Assembly (NCBI GenBank): GCA_018900975.1
Contig: JAHIFK010000131.1
Coordinates: forward strand, 1-21,761
Reading direction: 5' to 3'
DNA from: Methanobacteriota archaeon
GTDB taxonomy: Archaea; Halobacteriota; Methanosarcinia; Methanosarcinales; Methanoperedenaceae
DNA: 21,761 nucleotides
Position 1 is the stretch's first letter, and each line of letters starts with the position of its first letter. A program made the translations under genes and the position numbers. Below are positions 14,520 through 21,298 of this stretch, in pieces. Under the pieces are notes generated by a model, which saw nothing but the letters and a program-made list of their open reading frames with translations, did not search any database and was not told where the DNA came from.

Positions 14520-14663
14520 ATGTTAGAAACTTCTCAGGAGAGAGTCAGATTATTGAAAGCAGGAATCGACGGCAAAACGATTGAAAAACTTTATATAATA
14601 TATAATAATTTCAAAATAATACGAAATCCCATTCTTTTTGTCGGTTTTAATGATGAACCCTGA
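14520..14663 (+). CDS. Small protein of 47 aa starting MLETSQERV
   Basis: The frame reads MLETSQERVRLLKAGIDGK then TIEKLYIIYNNFKII and ends with a hydrophobic piece ILFVGFNDEP. A GGAGG site lies 6 nt before the ATG, the best ribosome binding site in the region. The N-terminal helix with the LLKAGIDGKTIEKLY pattern resembles a recurring family of roughly 50-residue proteins that I recall from methanogenic archaea and some Clostridia, where it is also unannotated; this memory is not verified. The helix-turn-helix-like spacing (LLKAGIDGKTIEKLY) is compatible with a DNA-binding recognition unit, but the protein is too short to be sure. It has its own promoter and leader hairpin. Confidence 0.7.
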   Translation: MLETSQERVRLLKAGIDGKTIEKLYIIYNNFKIIRNPILFVGFNDEP

Positions 14664-14709
14664 GAATGATTGAAAACTATTTGTCTTCATCCTACCATGA
14701 AATGCATTG

Positions 14710-15384
14710 ATGTTAGAAAAATACCTCAAGCAGCTTAAGTCCCTCGCAGATCCCGAAGCAGCAGCTGGCATGGCGCGTTTCGGCATCAATCCTGATAATA
14801 CCTTAGGCGTATACATTCCTGCCATCAGGAAGATGGCAAAAGAGATCGGGAAAAACCATGCCCTTGCACAGGAGTTATGGTCATCCGGCATCCACGAGGC
14901 GCGGATACTTGCGGGAATGGTTGATGACCCCAAAGAAGTGACCGGGGAGCAGATGGAACGCTGGGTGGCTGAGATTGATTCGTGGGACGTGTGCGACCAG
15001 GTATGCAGCAACCTCTTTGATAAGACACACTTTGCCTACCAGAAGGCGCATGAGTGGAGCGGGAGAGAAGAAGAGTTCGTCAGGAGGGCAGGATTTGTCC
15101 TGATGGCTTCGCTATCTGTTCACGATAAGAAGGCAGGGGATGAGAAGTTCCTTGAGTTCCTGCCATTGATCAAAAGGGGGGCTCTGGATGAGAGGAACTT
15201 TGTCAAAAAAGCTGTGAACTGGGCGCTTCGGCAGATAGGTAAGCGGAACCTGGATTTGAACCGGGCTGCGATTTTGACCGCAAATGATATCCAGAAAATT
15301 GACTCGAAAGCGGCTAAATGGATCGCCTCGGATGCGCTGCGGGAATTGACTGATGAGAAGATCCAGAAGAGGCTTCGCAAGTAA
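14710..15384 (+). CDS. AlkD-like DNA alkylation repair enzyme
   Basis: A 224-residue all-helical HEAT-like repeat protein of the DNA alkylation repair family (AlkC/AlkD). Members excise N3- and N7-alkylated purines. Recognisable blocks include GVYIPAIRKMAKEIG, ELWSSGIHEARILA, WVAEIDSWDVCDQVC, which contains the family's conserved W and D residues, and the later NFVKKAVNWALRQIGKRN. Length is normal. I use the ATG at 14710; a TTG just before it (14707) would add one residue. It is followed by a VOC-family gene 55 nt later on the same strand. No SOS-type or other operator was seen, and no Shine-Dalgarno sequence is obvious. Confidence 0.9.
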   Translation: MLEKYLKQLKSLADPEAAAGMARFGINPDNTLGVYIPAIRKMAKEIGKNHALAQELWSSGIHEARILAGMVDDPKEVTGEQMERWVAEIDSWDVCDQVCSNLFDKTHFAYQKAHEWSGREEEFVRRAGFVLMASLSVHDKKAGDEKFLEFLPLIKRGALDERNFVKKAVNWALRQIGKRNLDLNRAAILTANDIQKIDSKAAKWIASDALRELTDEKIQKRLRK

Positions 15385-15439
15385 ATCGCCCCAACAGTTA
15401 TTAATCCTGAAATGCATAGTATAATTTGAGGTGTTAGTA

Positions 15440-15811
15440 ATGCCAACGATTGCACATTTTGACCTGCCTGCGGATAATGTAGACAGAGCAAAGAAATTTT
15501 ACGAAAAGCTGTTCGATTGGAAATTCACTCGGGTACCGATGCCCACACCCTTTTTCCTTATAGAGACAAAAGACTTGAACGGGAATGCAGGAGTAGGCGG
15601 TGGGATGGGGGTAAGAGGACAACCCGGGCAAACTACTATGAACTACATCGGTGTACCTTCGGTTGAAGAATACATAATAAAGGTCAAGACGCTGGGCGGC
15701 AACATCATCATGCCAAGAACAGCCGTGGCAGGCTGGGGCTATCTTGCAATATGCGTTGATACCGAGAATAATACATTCGGGCTCTGGCAGGAAGATAAGA
15801 ACGCGAAGTGA
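15440..15811 (+). CDS. VOC-superfamily (glyoxalase/bleomycin-resistance fold) protein
   Basis: A 123-residue single-domain protein with the two beta-alpha-beta-beta-beta units of the vicinal oxygen chelate fold. The first unit is IAHFDLPADNVDRAKKFYEK followed by LFDWKF; the second is MNYIGVPSVEEYIIKVKTLG with the final strand YLAICVDTENNTFGLWQ. Similar proteins are annotated as glyoxalase-like, but substrate cannot be assigned from sequence. The candidate metal ligand His at the start of the first unit is present. GAGGTG 6 nt before the ATG at 15440 decides the start over a GTG at 15431. It converges with the minus-strand gene at 15834. Confidence 0.88.
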   Translation: MPTIAHFDLPADNVDRAKKFYEKLFDWKFTRVPMPTPFFLIETKDLNGNAGVGGGMGVRGQPGQTTMNYIGVPSVEEYIIKVKTLGGNIIMPRTAVAGWGYLAICVDTENNTFGLWQEDKNAK

Positions 15812-15833
15812 TATATGAAAGTTTTATCCGCTA

Positions 15834-16142
15834 CTACCCCTCCCCCTCAACTTCACTTTTCTCCTTTTCCAACCATATTTTTTCTATCTTCTCCCTCGTT
15901 TCCTGGAATGTCTCTTTTATCTTCTCCCTGTTGCACAATTCGATCTCAGTACTGCATCCAGGGAACTTTTTCTCACACCTGTCAGCAAGCTCGTAGCATT
16001 GTTTTTCAAGGTCTGGCAGATTTTTTTCAATTGCTGCCTTGATATCAAGGGTATCTATCTCAAGACTTGCGCTGCTGATGATGGATGGGATAAGCTGCTT
16101 CTGGATGATCTTTAGCCTCTCACAGGGGTCTATGGTAACCAT
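15834..16142 (-). CDS. Small helical protein with cysteines every seventh residue
   Basis: A 102-residue, strongly alpha-helical and charged protein of unknown family. After a short N-terminal part (MVTIDPCERLKIIQKQLIP), four cysteines lie at 49, 56, 63 and 70, a C-x6-C-x6-C-x6-C ladder, followed by a Lys/Glu-rich coiled-coil-like tail (IKETFQETREKIEKIW). The regular spacing would place the cysteines on one helical face and could serve metal binding, disulfide bonding or dimer contacts. No signal peptide or membrane segment is present, so a cytoplasmic location is likely. The ATG at 16142 has no close Shine-Dalgarno element. It converges with the VOC gene and lies 126 nt beyond the stop of the S-layer gene on the same strand. 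The plus frames across it lack any structure. Confidence 0.7.
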   Translation of the reverse strand: MVTIDPCERLKIIQKQLIPSIISSASLEIDTLDIKAAIEKNLPDLEKQCYELADRCEKKFPGCSTEIELCNREKIKETFQETREKIEKIWLEKEKSEVEGEG

Positions 16143-16223
16143 GTTATACCACCAATAGAGAATTCATAGTGAAACTTGGATTTATCAGGTATAATAGTTT
16201 TGGTTTTAAACGCTGGAAAAATA

Positions 16224-16246
16224 TGAAAAAAAGAAAAATAAAAAAA
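16224..16246 (-). terminator. Poly-T termination tract after the S-layer gene
   Basis: In the minus direction, a run of Ts interrupted by single A or C bases (ttttttt-a-ttttt-c-ttttttt) starts 22 nt after the S-layer stop. Archaeal RNA polymerase terminates at such T tracts without a strong stem. Confidence 0.6.
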
Positions 16247-16268
16247 CCATCTCTTAGACTTCTTAAAT

Positions 16269-16979
16269 TCAGGATAACTCCATCATCACCCTATCCTGAT
16301 ATAACATCAGCATGCCTGTATTCCTATTGTACTGGGAAAGCTCAGTTAGCTCGACCATTAAGCTCTCTGTGCCCTGGAAAATCTGGTCAAATGTTGATGT
16401 TACTATGAGCGCGCTGCCGTCATACATATTGAAGCTTTCGCCCAATGCCACGACACGATCATCCACTGCTTCTCCATTCCGGAAAAGTCGGAGCCATATC
16501 TGCTGTGGTGTCGCCCTGTCATCAGCAGCCATTAGAACAAGGTCATAACCCTGTTTCAATTTAAACGTCTCTGAAGCAGGTGTGAACTTGATGGGCGGAT
16601 GGTAGGGCCTAAACAGGGTTACTTTGTCCAGGGTCAGGATAACAATACCGTTTTCATCATACTGGACAAGGTCTCTTATCTGGATCAGTTCCGCAGTGGC
16701 TCCAATAAAAATCGAATTAAGCTTTCCTTCTACAACAAGGGTCCCCTTTCTGTAAATGCTGAAATTCTCGCCGTATAATATCGTAATTTTTTCTCCCGGA
16801 TTCAAATCCAGCACTGCTGACCTTACAGGGCCGCTCTCGTCAATACTGACCAGCTTGAGCCTATAATTCTGCTCGAGTCTTATCGTATCAGTCACATCTT
16901 TATTTATGCTTACTGCGCCTGCTGTATTTGAAAGTAGTATCAGCAGGGCTATTGCCATTACAGTTAAAGTTCTTTTCAT
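16269..16979 (-). CDS. Secreted protein with two S-layer-related repeat domains
   Basis: A 236-residue exported protein. Residues 1-22 form a signal peptide (MKRTLTVMAIALLILLSNTA, GA). The rest is two copies of a beta-rich domain, about 30-125 and 138-232. Both begin with a basic-hydrophobic strand (NYRLKLVSID; GYDLVLMAAD), continue with a strand carrying charged residues (RSAVLDLNPGEKI; QIWLRLFRNGEAVDDRVV), a FSIY/FNMY turn, a SIFIGATAELI / QIFQGTESLMV strand and end in LVQYDEN / LSQYNRN. These match the tandem S-layer-related domain of Methanosarcina surface proteins. Those usually carry an additional C-terminal membrane anchor, which is missing here, so the protein may be free, bound to the lattice, or a minor S-layer component. 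GGTGAT lies 4 nt before the ATG. Confidence 0.82.
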   Translation of the reverse strand: MKRTLTVMAIALLILLSNTAGAVSINKDVTDTIRLEQNYRLKLVSIDESGPVRSAVLDLNPGEKITILYGENFSIYRKGTLVVEGKLNSIFIGATAELIQIRDLVQYDENGIVILTLDKVTLFRPYHPPIKFTPASETFKLKQGYDLVLMAADDRATPQQIWLRLFRNGEAVDDRVVALGESFNMYDGSALIVTSTFDQIFQGTESLMVELTELSQYNRNTGMLMLYQDRVMMELS

Positions 16980-16988
16980 AATATCACC

Positions 16989-17002
16989 CGATAATATTAT
17001 CG
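16989..17002. promoter_or_regulatory. Perfect 14-bp palindrome upstream of the S-layer gene
   Basis: The sequence cgataatattatcg lies 10 nt before the minus-strand ATG at 16979, overlapping the expected leader. It may be a regulator site, but an AT-rich palindrome of this length can also arise by chance. Confidence 0.35.
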
Positions 17003-17152
17003 TCTGTTATGGTATTTATAACATTTCTAAAAATAGTCAAGTTATATAAAATTTAATTATATGTGATAAAATAAAGCCCAACTTAAACAAAAAAGATTAT
17101 AACCTTTTTGTATCTGGTAACCCGAAAAAATTCAGGCAATTCAAAATCGCTC

Positions 17153-17191
17153 CATTAAATATATTGCCGATGCTTGCCTAAAAAGAAGGGC
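17153..17191 (+). promoter_or_regulatory. pyrG promoter, probably leaderless
   Basis: The element attaaatata at 17155-17164 matches an archaeal TATA box and lies about 30 nt upstream of the ATG at 17192. This places transcription start at or near the ATG and argues against the TTG at 17174 as the start. Confidence 0.5.
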
Positions 17192-18769
17192 ATGAAGTAT
17201 ATCATAGTCACCGGAGGTGTGATGAGCGGGCTGGGAAAAGGAATAACAGCTGCCTCGATCGGACGGATCCTGAAAAACAAAGGCTTCAAGATAACTGCCA
17301 TCAAGATAGACCCTTATATCAATATCGACGCCGGGACAATGAGCCCGTATCAGCACGGCGAAGTTTTTGTGTTAAAAGACGGGGGCGAAGTTGACCTTGA
17401 CCTTGGGAACTATGAGCGCTTCCTTGACATCGAACTCACGCGAGAGCACAACATCACAACAGGAAAAGTTTATCAGACCGTCATCGAAAAAGAGCGCCGT
17501 GGGGACTATTTAGGAAAGACAGTACAGATAATCCCGCACATTACCAATGAGATTAAAGAGCGCATCAGGAAAGTGGCAAAAAAGACTGGCGCAGATATTT
17601 GCATAATAGAAATAGGCGGCACAGTGGGCGACATAGAGAGCATGCCTTTCCTTGAATCTGTGAGGCAGATGCACAGCGAAGAAAAAGAAGAGGATGTTGC
17701 CTTCGTGCATGTGACCCTTGTGCCCCTTGATACGCAAGGTGAGCAGAAGACAAAACCCACACAGCATTCAGTGAAGGAACTGCGAAGCCTGGGTCTTCAG
17801 CCTGATGCGATAGTGGCGCGGTGCAAGGAGCCTGTTCTTGATGATACTAAATCCAAGATCGCCCTGTTCTGCGACGTTCCTGCGAGAGCGGTAGTAAGCG
17901 CGCATGATGCGCGAGATATCTATTACGTTCCGACACTCATGGAAAAGGAAGGATTATCCGATTATCTGATGGAAAAACTCAATCTTACACCAAAGGAAGA
18001 AACGCATGAATGGGATGAGTTAATGAAAAAGATGGCTGCCATTGATAAGGAGATACGCATCGGAGTTGTGGGGAAATATGCACATCTTGGCGACTCCTAC
18101 ATCAGCATCAATGAGTCGCTCAAGCATGCAGGGATAGAATGTAAATGCCGGATAAAGATCGATTGGATCGATGCAGAAGAGTTCGAGAGAAAACCTGAAA
18201 CCATAGATACACTGCAAAAATACAACGGCATCCTGGTCCCCGGCGGCTTCGGAGTGCGGGGGACAGAAGGTAAGATAATGGCGATAAAATACGCGCGCGA
18301 ACATAATGTCCCTTATCTCGGTCTTTGCCTCGGAATGCAGCTTGCCGTTATCGAATTCGCAAGGAACATTGTAGGGCTAAAGGATGCGAACAGCTCTGAG
18401 CTTGCAAAGTCCGAACATCCGGTTATAGACCTTCTCCCTGAGCAGGAAAACGTTAAAGACATGGGCGGAACAATGCGACTCGGGGACTATGAAGCCGTCC
18501 TGACAGAAGGTTCGATCGCGAGCAGGATATATGGGGCATCTACTCTTGTTGAGCGCCACAGGCACAGGTATGAAGTGAACCCTAAGTACATTGCGCAGAT
18601 CGAAGCAAAAGGAATGAAATTTAGCGGGAAGAACGAACACAGGATGGAGATAGCTGAGATATCAGGACATAAGTTCTTTTTCAGTTCCCAGTTCCATCCT
18701 GAGTTCAAGTCAAGACCGGGTAAGCCTTCACCGCCATTTCTGGCTTTTGTGAAAGCGGCGCTTGGTTGA
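17192..18769 (+). CDS. pyrG: CTP synthase
   Basis: It converts UTP to CTP with glutamine-derived ammonia and ATP. The 525-residue protein begins MKYIIVTGGVMSGLGKGITA, the invariant synthase P-loop start, and continues with KIDPYINIDAGTMSPYQHGE and EVDLDLGNYERF. The C-terminal class I glutamine amidotransferase domain has the nucleophile elbow GLCLGMQ, an oxyanion GGFGVRG strand, and the HPE motif (SQFHPEF) near the end. Length and organisation are normal. The ATG at 17192 gives the usual N-terminus; a TTG at 17174 would add six basic residues. It stands alone, with an AT-rich upstream region. No attenuator is visible. Confidence 0.97.
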   Translation: MKYIIVTGGVMSGLGKGITAASIGRILKNKGFKITAIKIDPYINIDAGTMSPYQHGEVFVLKDGGEVDLDLGNYERFLDIELTREHNITTGKVYQTVIEKERRGDYLGKTVQIIPHITNEIKERIRKVAKKTGADICIIEIGGTVGDIESMPFLESVRQMHSEEKEEDVAFVHVTLVPLDTQGEQKTKPTQHSVKELRSLGLQPDAIVARCKEPVLDDTKSKIALFCDVPARAVVSAHDARDIYYVPTLMEKEGLSDYLMEKLNLTPKEETHEWDELMKKMAAIDKEIRIGVVGKYAHLGDSYISINESLKHAGIECKCRIKIDWIDAEEFERKPETIDTLQKYNGILVPGGFGVRGTEGKIMAIKYAREHNVPYLGLCLGMQLAVIEFARNIVGLKDANSSELAKSEHPVIDLLPEQENVKDMGGTMRLGDYEAVLTEGSIASRIYGASTLVERHRHRYEVNPKYIAQIEAKGMKFSGKNEHRMEIAEISGHKFFFSSQFHPEFKSRPGKPSPPFLAFVKAALG

Positions 18770-19121
18770 ATTTGTTGAACTGGATCAAATTTAAACCTAG
18801 TTAAGCATCCTTATGTTCTATTTCACCCGTGTGCGCTTTCGGGGAGATATATTTTTATCAAGTGCGCGCTGCCAGCGGGGCTGCGCCAGTGGAGGGGCTG
18901 GGGTGACCTAATTGGCTCGAATATATTACTTCTTCCTTGTATAGTGACCATTTCAATTTGTGTTGGTGAATTTTAATATGTTGATTTATTGGGGTGTTGA
19001 AAGGAACGTCCGGCAATTGTTGGGATAATAATCGCAGTTGTGAAAAATAGTGCTAACAGAATTGAAGCGTTTGTGCAAGCATTCCTGATAATGAGATATG
19101 ACGACCGAGGAGAATTGGAAT
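18770..19121. other. Intergenic region after pyrG with a GC-rich scrap
   Basis: No promoter-gene unit is clear. A GC-rich island (about 18870-18905) carries ctgcgccagtggagg (18881-18895), which recurs with one mismatch at 20160-20174 in the HsdS scrap. At the right end an open plus frame (19001-19225) encodes a coherent-looking peptide with FVQAFLIMRYDDRGELEYEL but no good start, and overlaps the next gene in another frame. Confidence 0.45.
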
Positions 19122-19225
19122 ATGAACTGGAAAGTGAATTTAAAGAGCTTGATAATACTATCTGTGGCATGTATGATTATATTTATCCCCTCTTCTGCAG
19201 GTCAAAAAACATTATCCGAGTTTGA
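19001..19225 (+). pseudogene. Start-less open frame, possible gene relic
   Basis: The frame encodes a short hydrophobic segment (PAIVGIIIAVV) followed by KNSANRIEAFVQAFLIMRYD and an acidic helix (ELEYELESEFKEL). No ATG precedes it in frame, but an ATG at 18978 in another frame (MLIYWGVER) could be joined to it by one frameshift. It overlaps the signal peptide region of the transglutaminase-like gene by about 100 nt in a different frame, so at most one of the two is intact here. I favour the secreted protein and treat this as a relic. Confidence 0.3.
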
Positions 19226-19709
19226 AGCTCCTGATTTTGAAAACGTAAGATTATTGAATTATAATGTTGATGCTCGTTCTAATTATGATTATTTCTGGAC
19301 TGCAATGAGTCCATCAAAATACATAACACCTGATGATCCAATAATTCGCTATTTTGCAAATAATACTGACGAAATACAGATCGATTACAAATCGGATAGC
19401 ACAGATTACTGGCAGAATCCTGATTACACCCTTATGATCGGGCAGGGAGATTGCGAAGATGAAGCCTTTGTCTGGGTAAGCATCCACAGGGCAAAGGGAC
19501 ACAAAGCGATAGTTGTGGGCGGATATCTATACTTTGATGACGGCACATACATAAGAGATATATGGTACGAGTATGCAATCAATAATACTCATCAAATAAT
19601 GTTCACGACACCAGTGGTTTATATTCGTAATTTCTATAAGAAACCATTGTTCATGTTCAATGATAAGATGAGCATTAGGGATTATGATCCAGAATGGATA
19701 AATAAGTGA
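19122..19709 (+). CDS. Secreted transglutaminase-like fold protein
   Basis: A 195-residue exported protein. Residues 1-27 form a signal peptide (MNWKVNLKSLIILSVACMII, then FIPSSAG). The central motif GQGDCEDEAFVWVSIHRAKG (107-126) is the nucleophile-helix of transglutaminase-like cysteine proteases, with Cys111, followed by the strand HKAIVVGGYLYFDDG. The strand that normally carries the catalytic His (HxWxE) reads DIWYE here, so Asp146 stands where His is expected; the protein may be inactive or use another residue. I prefer the ATG at 19122 with gaggag 9 nt upstream over the ATG at 19098, because the former gives a clean signal peptide. It stands alone, between gene-poor regions. Similar small archaeal proteins are known, with no experimental function I can cite. 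Confidence 0.72.
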   Translation: MNWKVNLKSLIILSVACMIIFIPSSAGQKTLSEFEAPDFENVRLLNYNVDARSNYDYFWTAMSPSKYITPDDPIIRYFANNTDEIQIDYKSDSTDYWQNPDYTLMIGQGDCEDEAFVWVSIHRAKGHKAIVVGGYLYFDDGTYIRDIWYEYAINNTHQIMFTTPVVYIRNFYKKPLFMFNDKMSIRDYDPEWINK

Positions 19710-20016
19710 TCGTTTCAATTAGTATGACATTTATGTCTCAGACACCACCTATAGCTATTGTTTTTAGCTCTTAAATATTCAGGTTTACCGCTGGAATATT
19801 TATATTTAATGAAGGCCATATATATTGTGTGATGTTATGTTCTGGAACTTAAAATGCAAAAAAATAATTTACAGCTTCAGATTCGATGTTTGATTTGATC
19901 CAATTGCCTTGAGAGCACCAACATTAAATGTAACAGTCACCTGGTATATGATATCTTTACCGTCTTCTTTCGCCTTAAAACCCTTTTCGTTTGATATCAG
20001 AATTTGAACATATTAA
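19710..20016. other. Gene-poor region with a short coding-like tail
   Basis: Mostly AT-rich and without a recognisable gene. On the minus strand a 47-codon frame (19869-20012) without a start codon encodes ISNEKGFKAKEDGKDIIYQV followed by TVTFNVGALKAI and a stop; it could be the end of a lost secreted protein, but I cannot place it. A TATA-like tttatatttaat at about 19799-19810 has no gene behind it. Confidence 0.35.
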
Positions 20017-20130
20017 ACCTTACTGATAAGAGCGAATGAATTTCCCGACCTCCCCGAACAGCGCCGCATCGTTGCCCACCTCGATGAACTTCAGGAAAAT
20101 GTGGACGCGCTCAGGCGCCTTCGGGCAGAG
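20017..20130 (+). pseudogene. HsdS (type I restriction specificity subunit) C-terminal scrap
   Basis: The plus frame reads FPDLPEQRRIVAHLDELQEN then VDALRRLRAETGA. This is the characteristic coiled coil of the second target-recognition half of HsdS, where LPEQRRIVAHLDELQ-KV-ALR is highly conserved. After AETGA the expected AELDALLPSILDRAF is unreadable because of frame damage. There is no start and no upstream target-recognition domain; the frame is closed by TAA at 20014. No hsdM or hsdR lies nearby, so this is a relic of a lost restriction system. A GTG-started frame (20101-20334) through it is not a gene. Confidence 0.82.
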
Positions 20131-20223
20131 ACCGGCGCAGGCGCTCGCTGTTTGCTGAGCTGCGCCATTGGAGGCGCGCGGGGGGAAGGGGGCTGGGTTC
20201 TGCGAGTCATGAGGGGCAGGGAT

Positions 20224-20450
20224 TTAAATCAATTCCAGCAAATCTTCCCTGCTCAAACCTGTTTGGTGAAGTATATCAATAAGTGTTCCTTTTGCGAGTT
20301 CCTGATGCAGCGGAACAACGGTTCTATAGGTTGACTCTTGTGTAATCTTTTCAAGCGATACATGGCTGCCCTTTTGCCTGACTTCAACGAATCCTGCCTA
20401 TTTAAGCGCAGCGATGAGTTCTTTCCCTGAAACAACTGGCAGTTAGGCAT
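20224..20450 (-). pseudogene. hicA: Broken hicA (toxin mRNA interferase)
   Basis: In the correct frame the translation is LPVVSGKELIAALK, stop, AGFVEVRQKGSHVSLEKITQ, then TYRTVVPLHQELAKGTLIDI and LHQTGLSREDLLELI. This is a full HicA with the catalytic KGSH histidine and the C-terminal helix. Two lesions are visible. The start region reads ATGCCTAACTGCC, where ATGCCTAAACTGCC (one more A) would be in frame. A TAG at 20398-20400 stands where a Lys or Arg codon is expected. The total length of 227 nt is one short of a multiple of three, as expected from the deletion. The ATG overlaps the end of hicB, the normal order in many archaea being hicB then hicA. The toxin should be inactive unless TAG is decoded. 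Confidence 0.82.
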
Positions 20451-20655
20451 GGGCTACTTCAATTGTGGTCCAGAGCGGCTTGGGTATCTCACGCGGCAGA
20501 TCTTCTCCGAAACTTTCGATATAAAGCTCAATAGCTTCTTTAATATTTGCCTGTGCCTCTTCAATGTTTTTTCCCTGTGAAGTTACACCGAGTTCGGGAC
20601 ATCTTGCAACATAGAATTTGTCTTCTTTTTGAATTGACACCAGAAATGTTCTCAT
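20443..20655 (-). CDS. hicB: HicB antitoxin
   Basis: A 70-residue protein with the partial RNase H-like fold of HicB antitoxins: strand VSIQKEDKFYVARCPELGVT, the SQGKNIEEAQANIKEAIELY helix and a short tail. HicB binds and inhibits HicA and often represses its own promoter. No C-terminal DNA-binding domain follows here; the protein is of the short type. Its stop (TAA within catgcctaa in the minus direction) overlaps the hicA start. A TATA-like ttatattta lies about 45-50 nt before the start, and a gtatatac palindrome near 20661-20668 could be its operator. Since hicA is broken, this is probably an orphan antitoxin. Confidence 0.88.
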   Translation of the reverse strand: MRTFLVSIQKEDKFYVARCPELGVTSQGKNIEEAQANIKEAIELYIESFGEDLPREIPKPLWTTIEVAHA

Positions 20656-20717
20656 ATTTGTATATACATCTGTTTTTCACCTAAATATAACCTGACATTA
20701 AGGGTTTGATAGGCTAC

Positions 20718-20846
20718 TTGGCAAAATCAAGAATCAAACGAGGGAACAGAGTGTATGTTTATGAACGTGAGAACTACCGTGACGAATTTGGAAAAGTAAA
20801 ACACCGAAAATCTCAGTATTTGGGAATCGAAGAAGAGGTTTGCTGA
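20718..20846 (+). pseudogene. Transposase-like N-terminal scrap
   Basis: From a TTG the frame encodes MAKSRIKRGNRVYVYERENY then RDEFGKVKHRKSQYLGIEEE and a stop. The pattern of a basic start, VYVYE-x-x-x-Y-D/E and K-x-K-Q-YLG is what begins IS4/IS1634-type transposases, which are 400-600 residues long, and nothing of the rest follows. The stop TGA lies 4 nt into the next gene, whose TTG at 20840 overlaps the end. Either it is a relic of an insertion sequence that left its start, or it is a small protein coupled to the HEPN gene; I favour the relic. Confidence 0.45.
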
Positions 20847-21298
20847 AAAGAATATCTCCTGATATGGAGAATGCTGATCGTTCAATCAAGCTTTCCATGG
20901 AAAATATCGAAGACGCTGTAGAAAATCTTACTATACATCGATACAGGGTTGTTGCGATCTTGAGTTATACAGCAATGTTTCATGCGGCACGAGCGATCCT
21001 TTTCAGGGACGGTATAAAAGAGCGCAGCCATGAATGTATCCCTGTCTATATCGTAGAAAAGTATCCGGAACTTGAGACTTTATCAAATATCCTTGATTCA
21101 TACAGAAGATTCAGGCACGATGCGATTTATGGGCTTGATTTTCTCATAGATGAGAAAGAGGCTCGAGCTTCCTTGGAAACTTCAAAAGAATTTCTGGAAA
21201 AAATAAAGATTTTCATAGGCAAAGGTAAATTCTTAGATGAATTACTTAAAAAGCATACGTATTGTGCCGGGATATTCTGGCAGTCATTTATTCCTTAG
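20840..21298 (+). CDS. HEPN-domain protein, orphan
   Basis: A 152-residue HEPN protein. The first part (LKRISPDMENADRSIKLSME) matches how members of the family start, so I use the TTG at 20840; an ATG at 20864 would lose eight residues. The fold shows the signature SYTAMFHAARAILFRDGIKE, then SHECIPVYIVEKYPEL, and the RRFRHDAIYG motif with the Arg and His of the presumed RNase active site. Thus, unlike the HEPN at 10900, this copy is complete through the catalytic half. The last 20 residues (KKHTYCAGIFWQSFIP) look foreign, because the stop lies inside the 3' end of the opposing MsrA relic (15-nt overlap), so the C-terminus was probably replaced. No MNT partner gene is beside it. Confidence 0.82.
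   Translation: MLKRISPDMENADRSIKLSMENIEDAVENLTIHRYRVVAILSYTAMFHAARAILFRDGIKERSHECIPVYIVEKYPELETLSNILDSYRRFRHDAIYGLDFLIDEKEARASLETSKEFLEKIKIFIGKGKFLDELLKKHTYCAGIFWQSFIP

Noticed and set aside
17506..17767. Three overlapping minus-strand frames inside pyrG
   Set aside because: Shadows of the highly conserved CTP synthase.
20101..20334. GTG-started plus frame of 77 codons
   Set aside because: It only continues the HsdS scrap and then runs antisense through the hicA relic.
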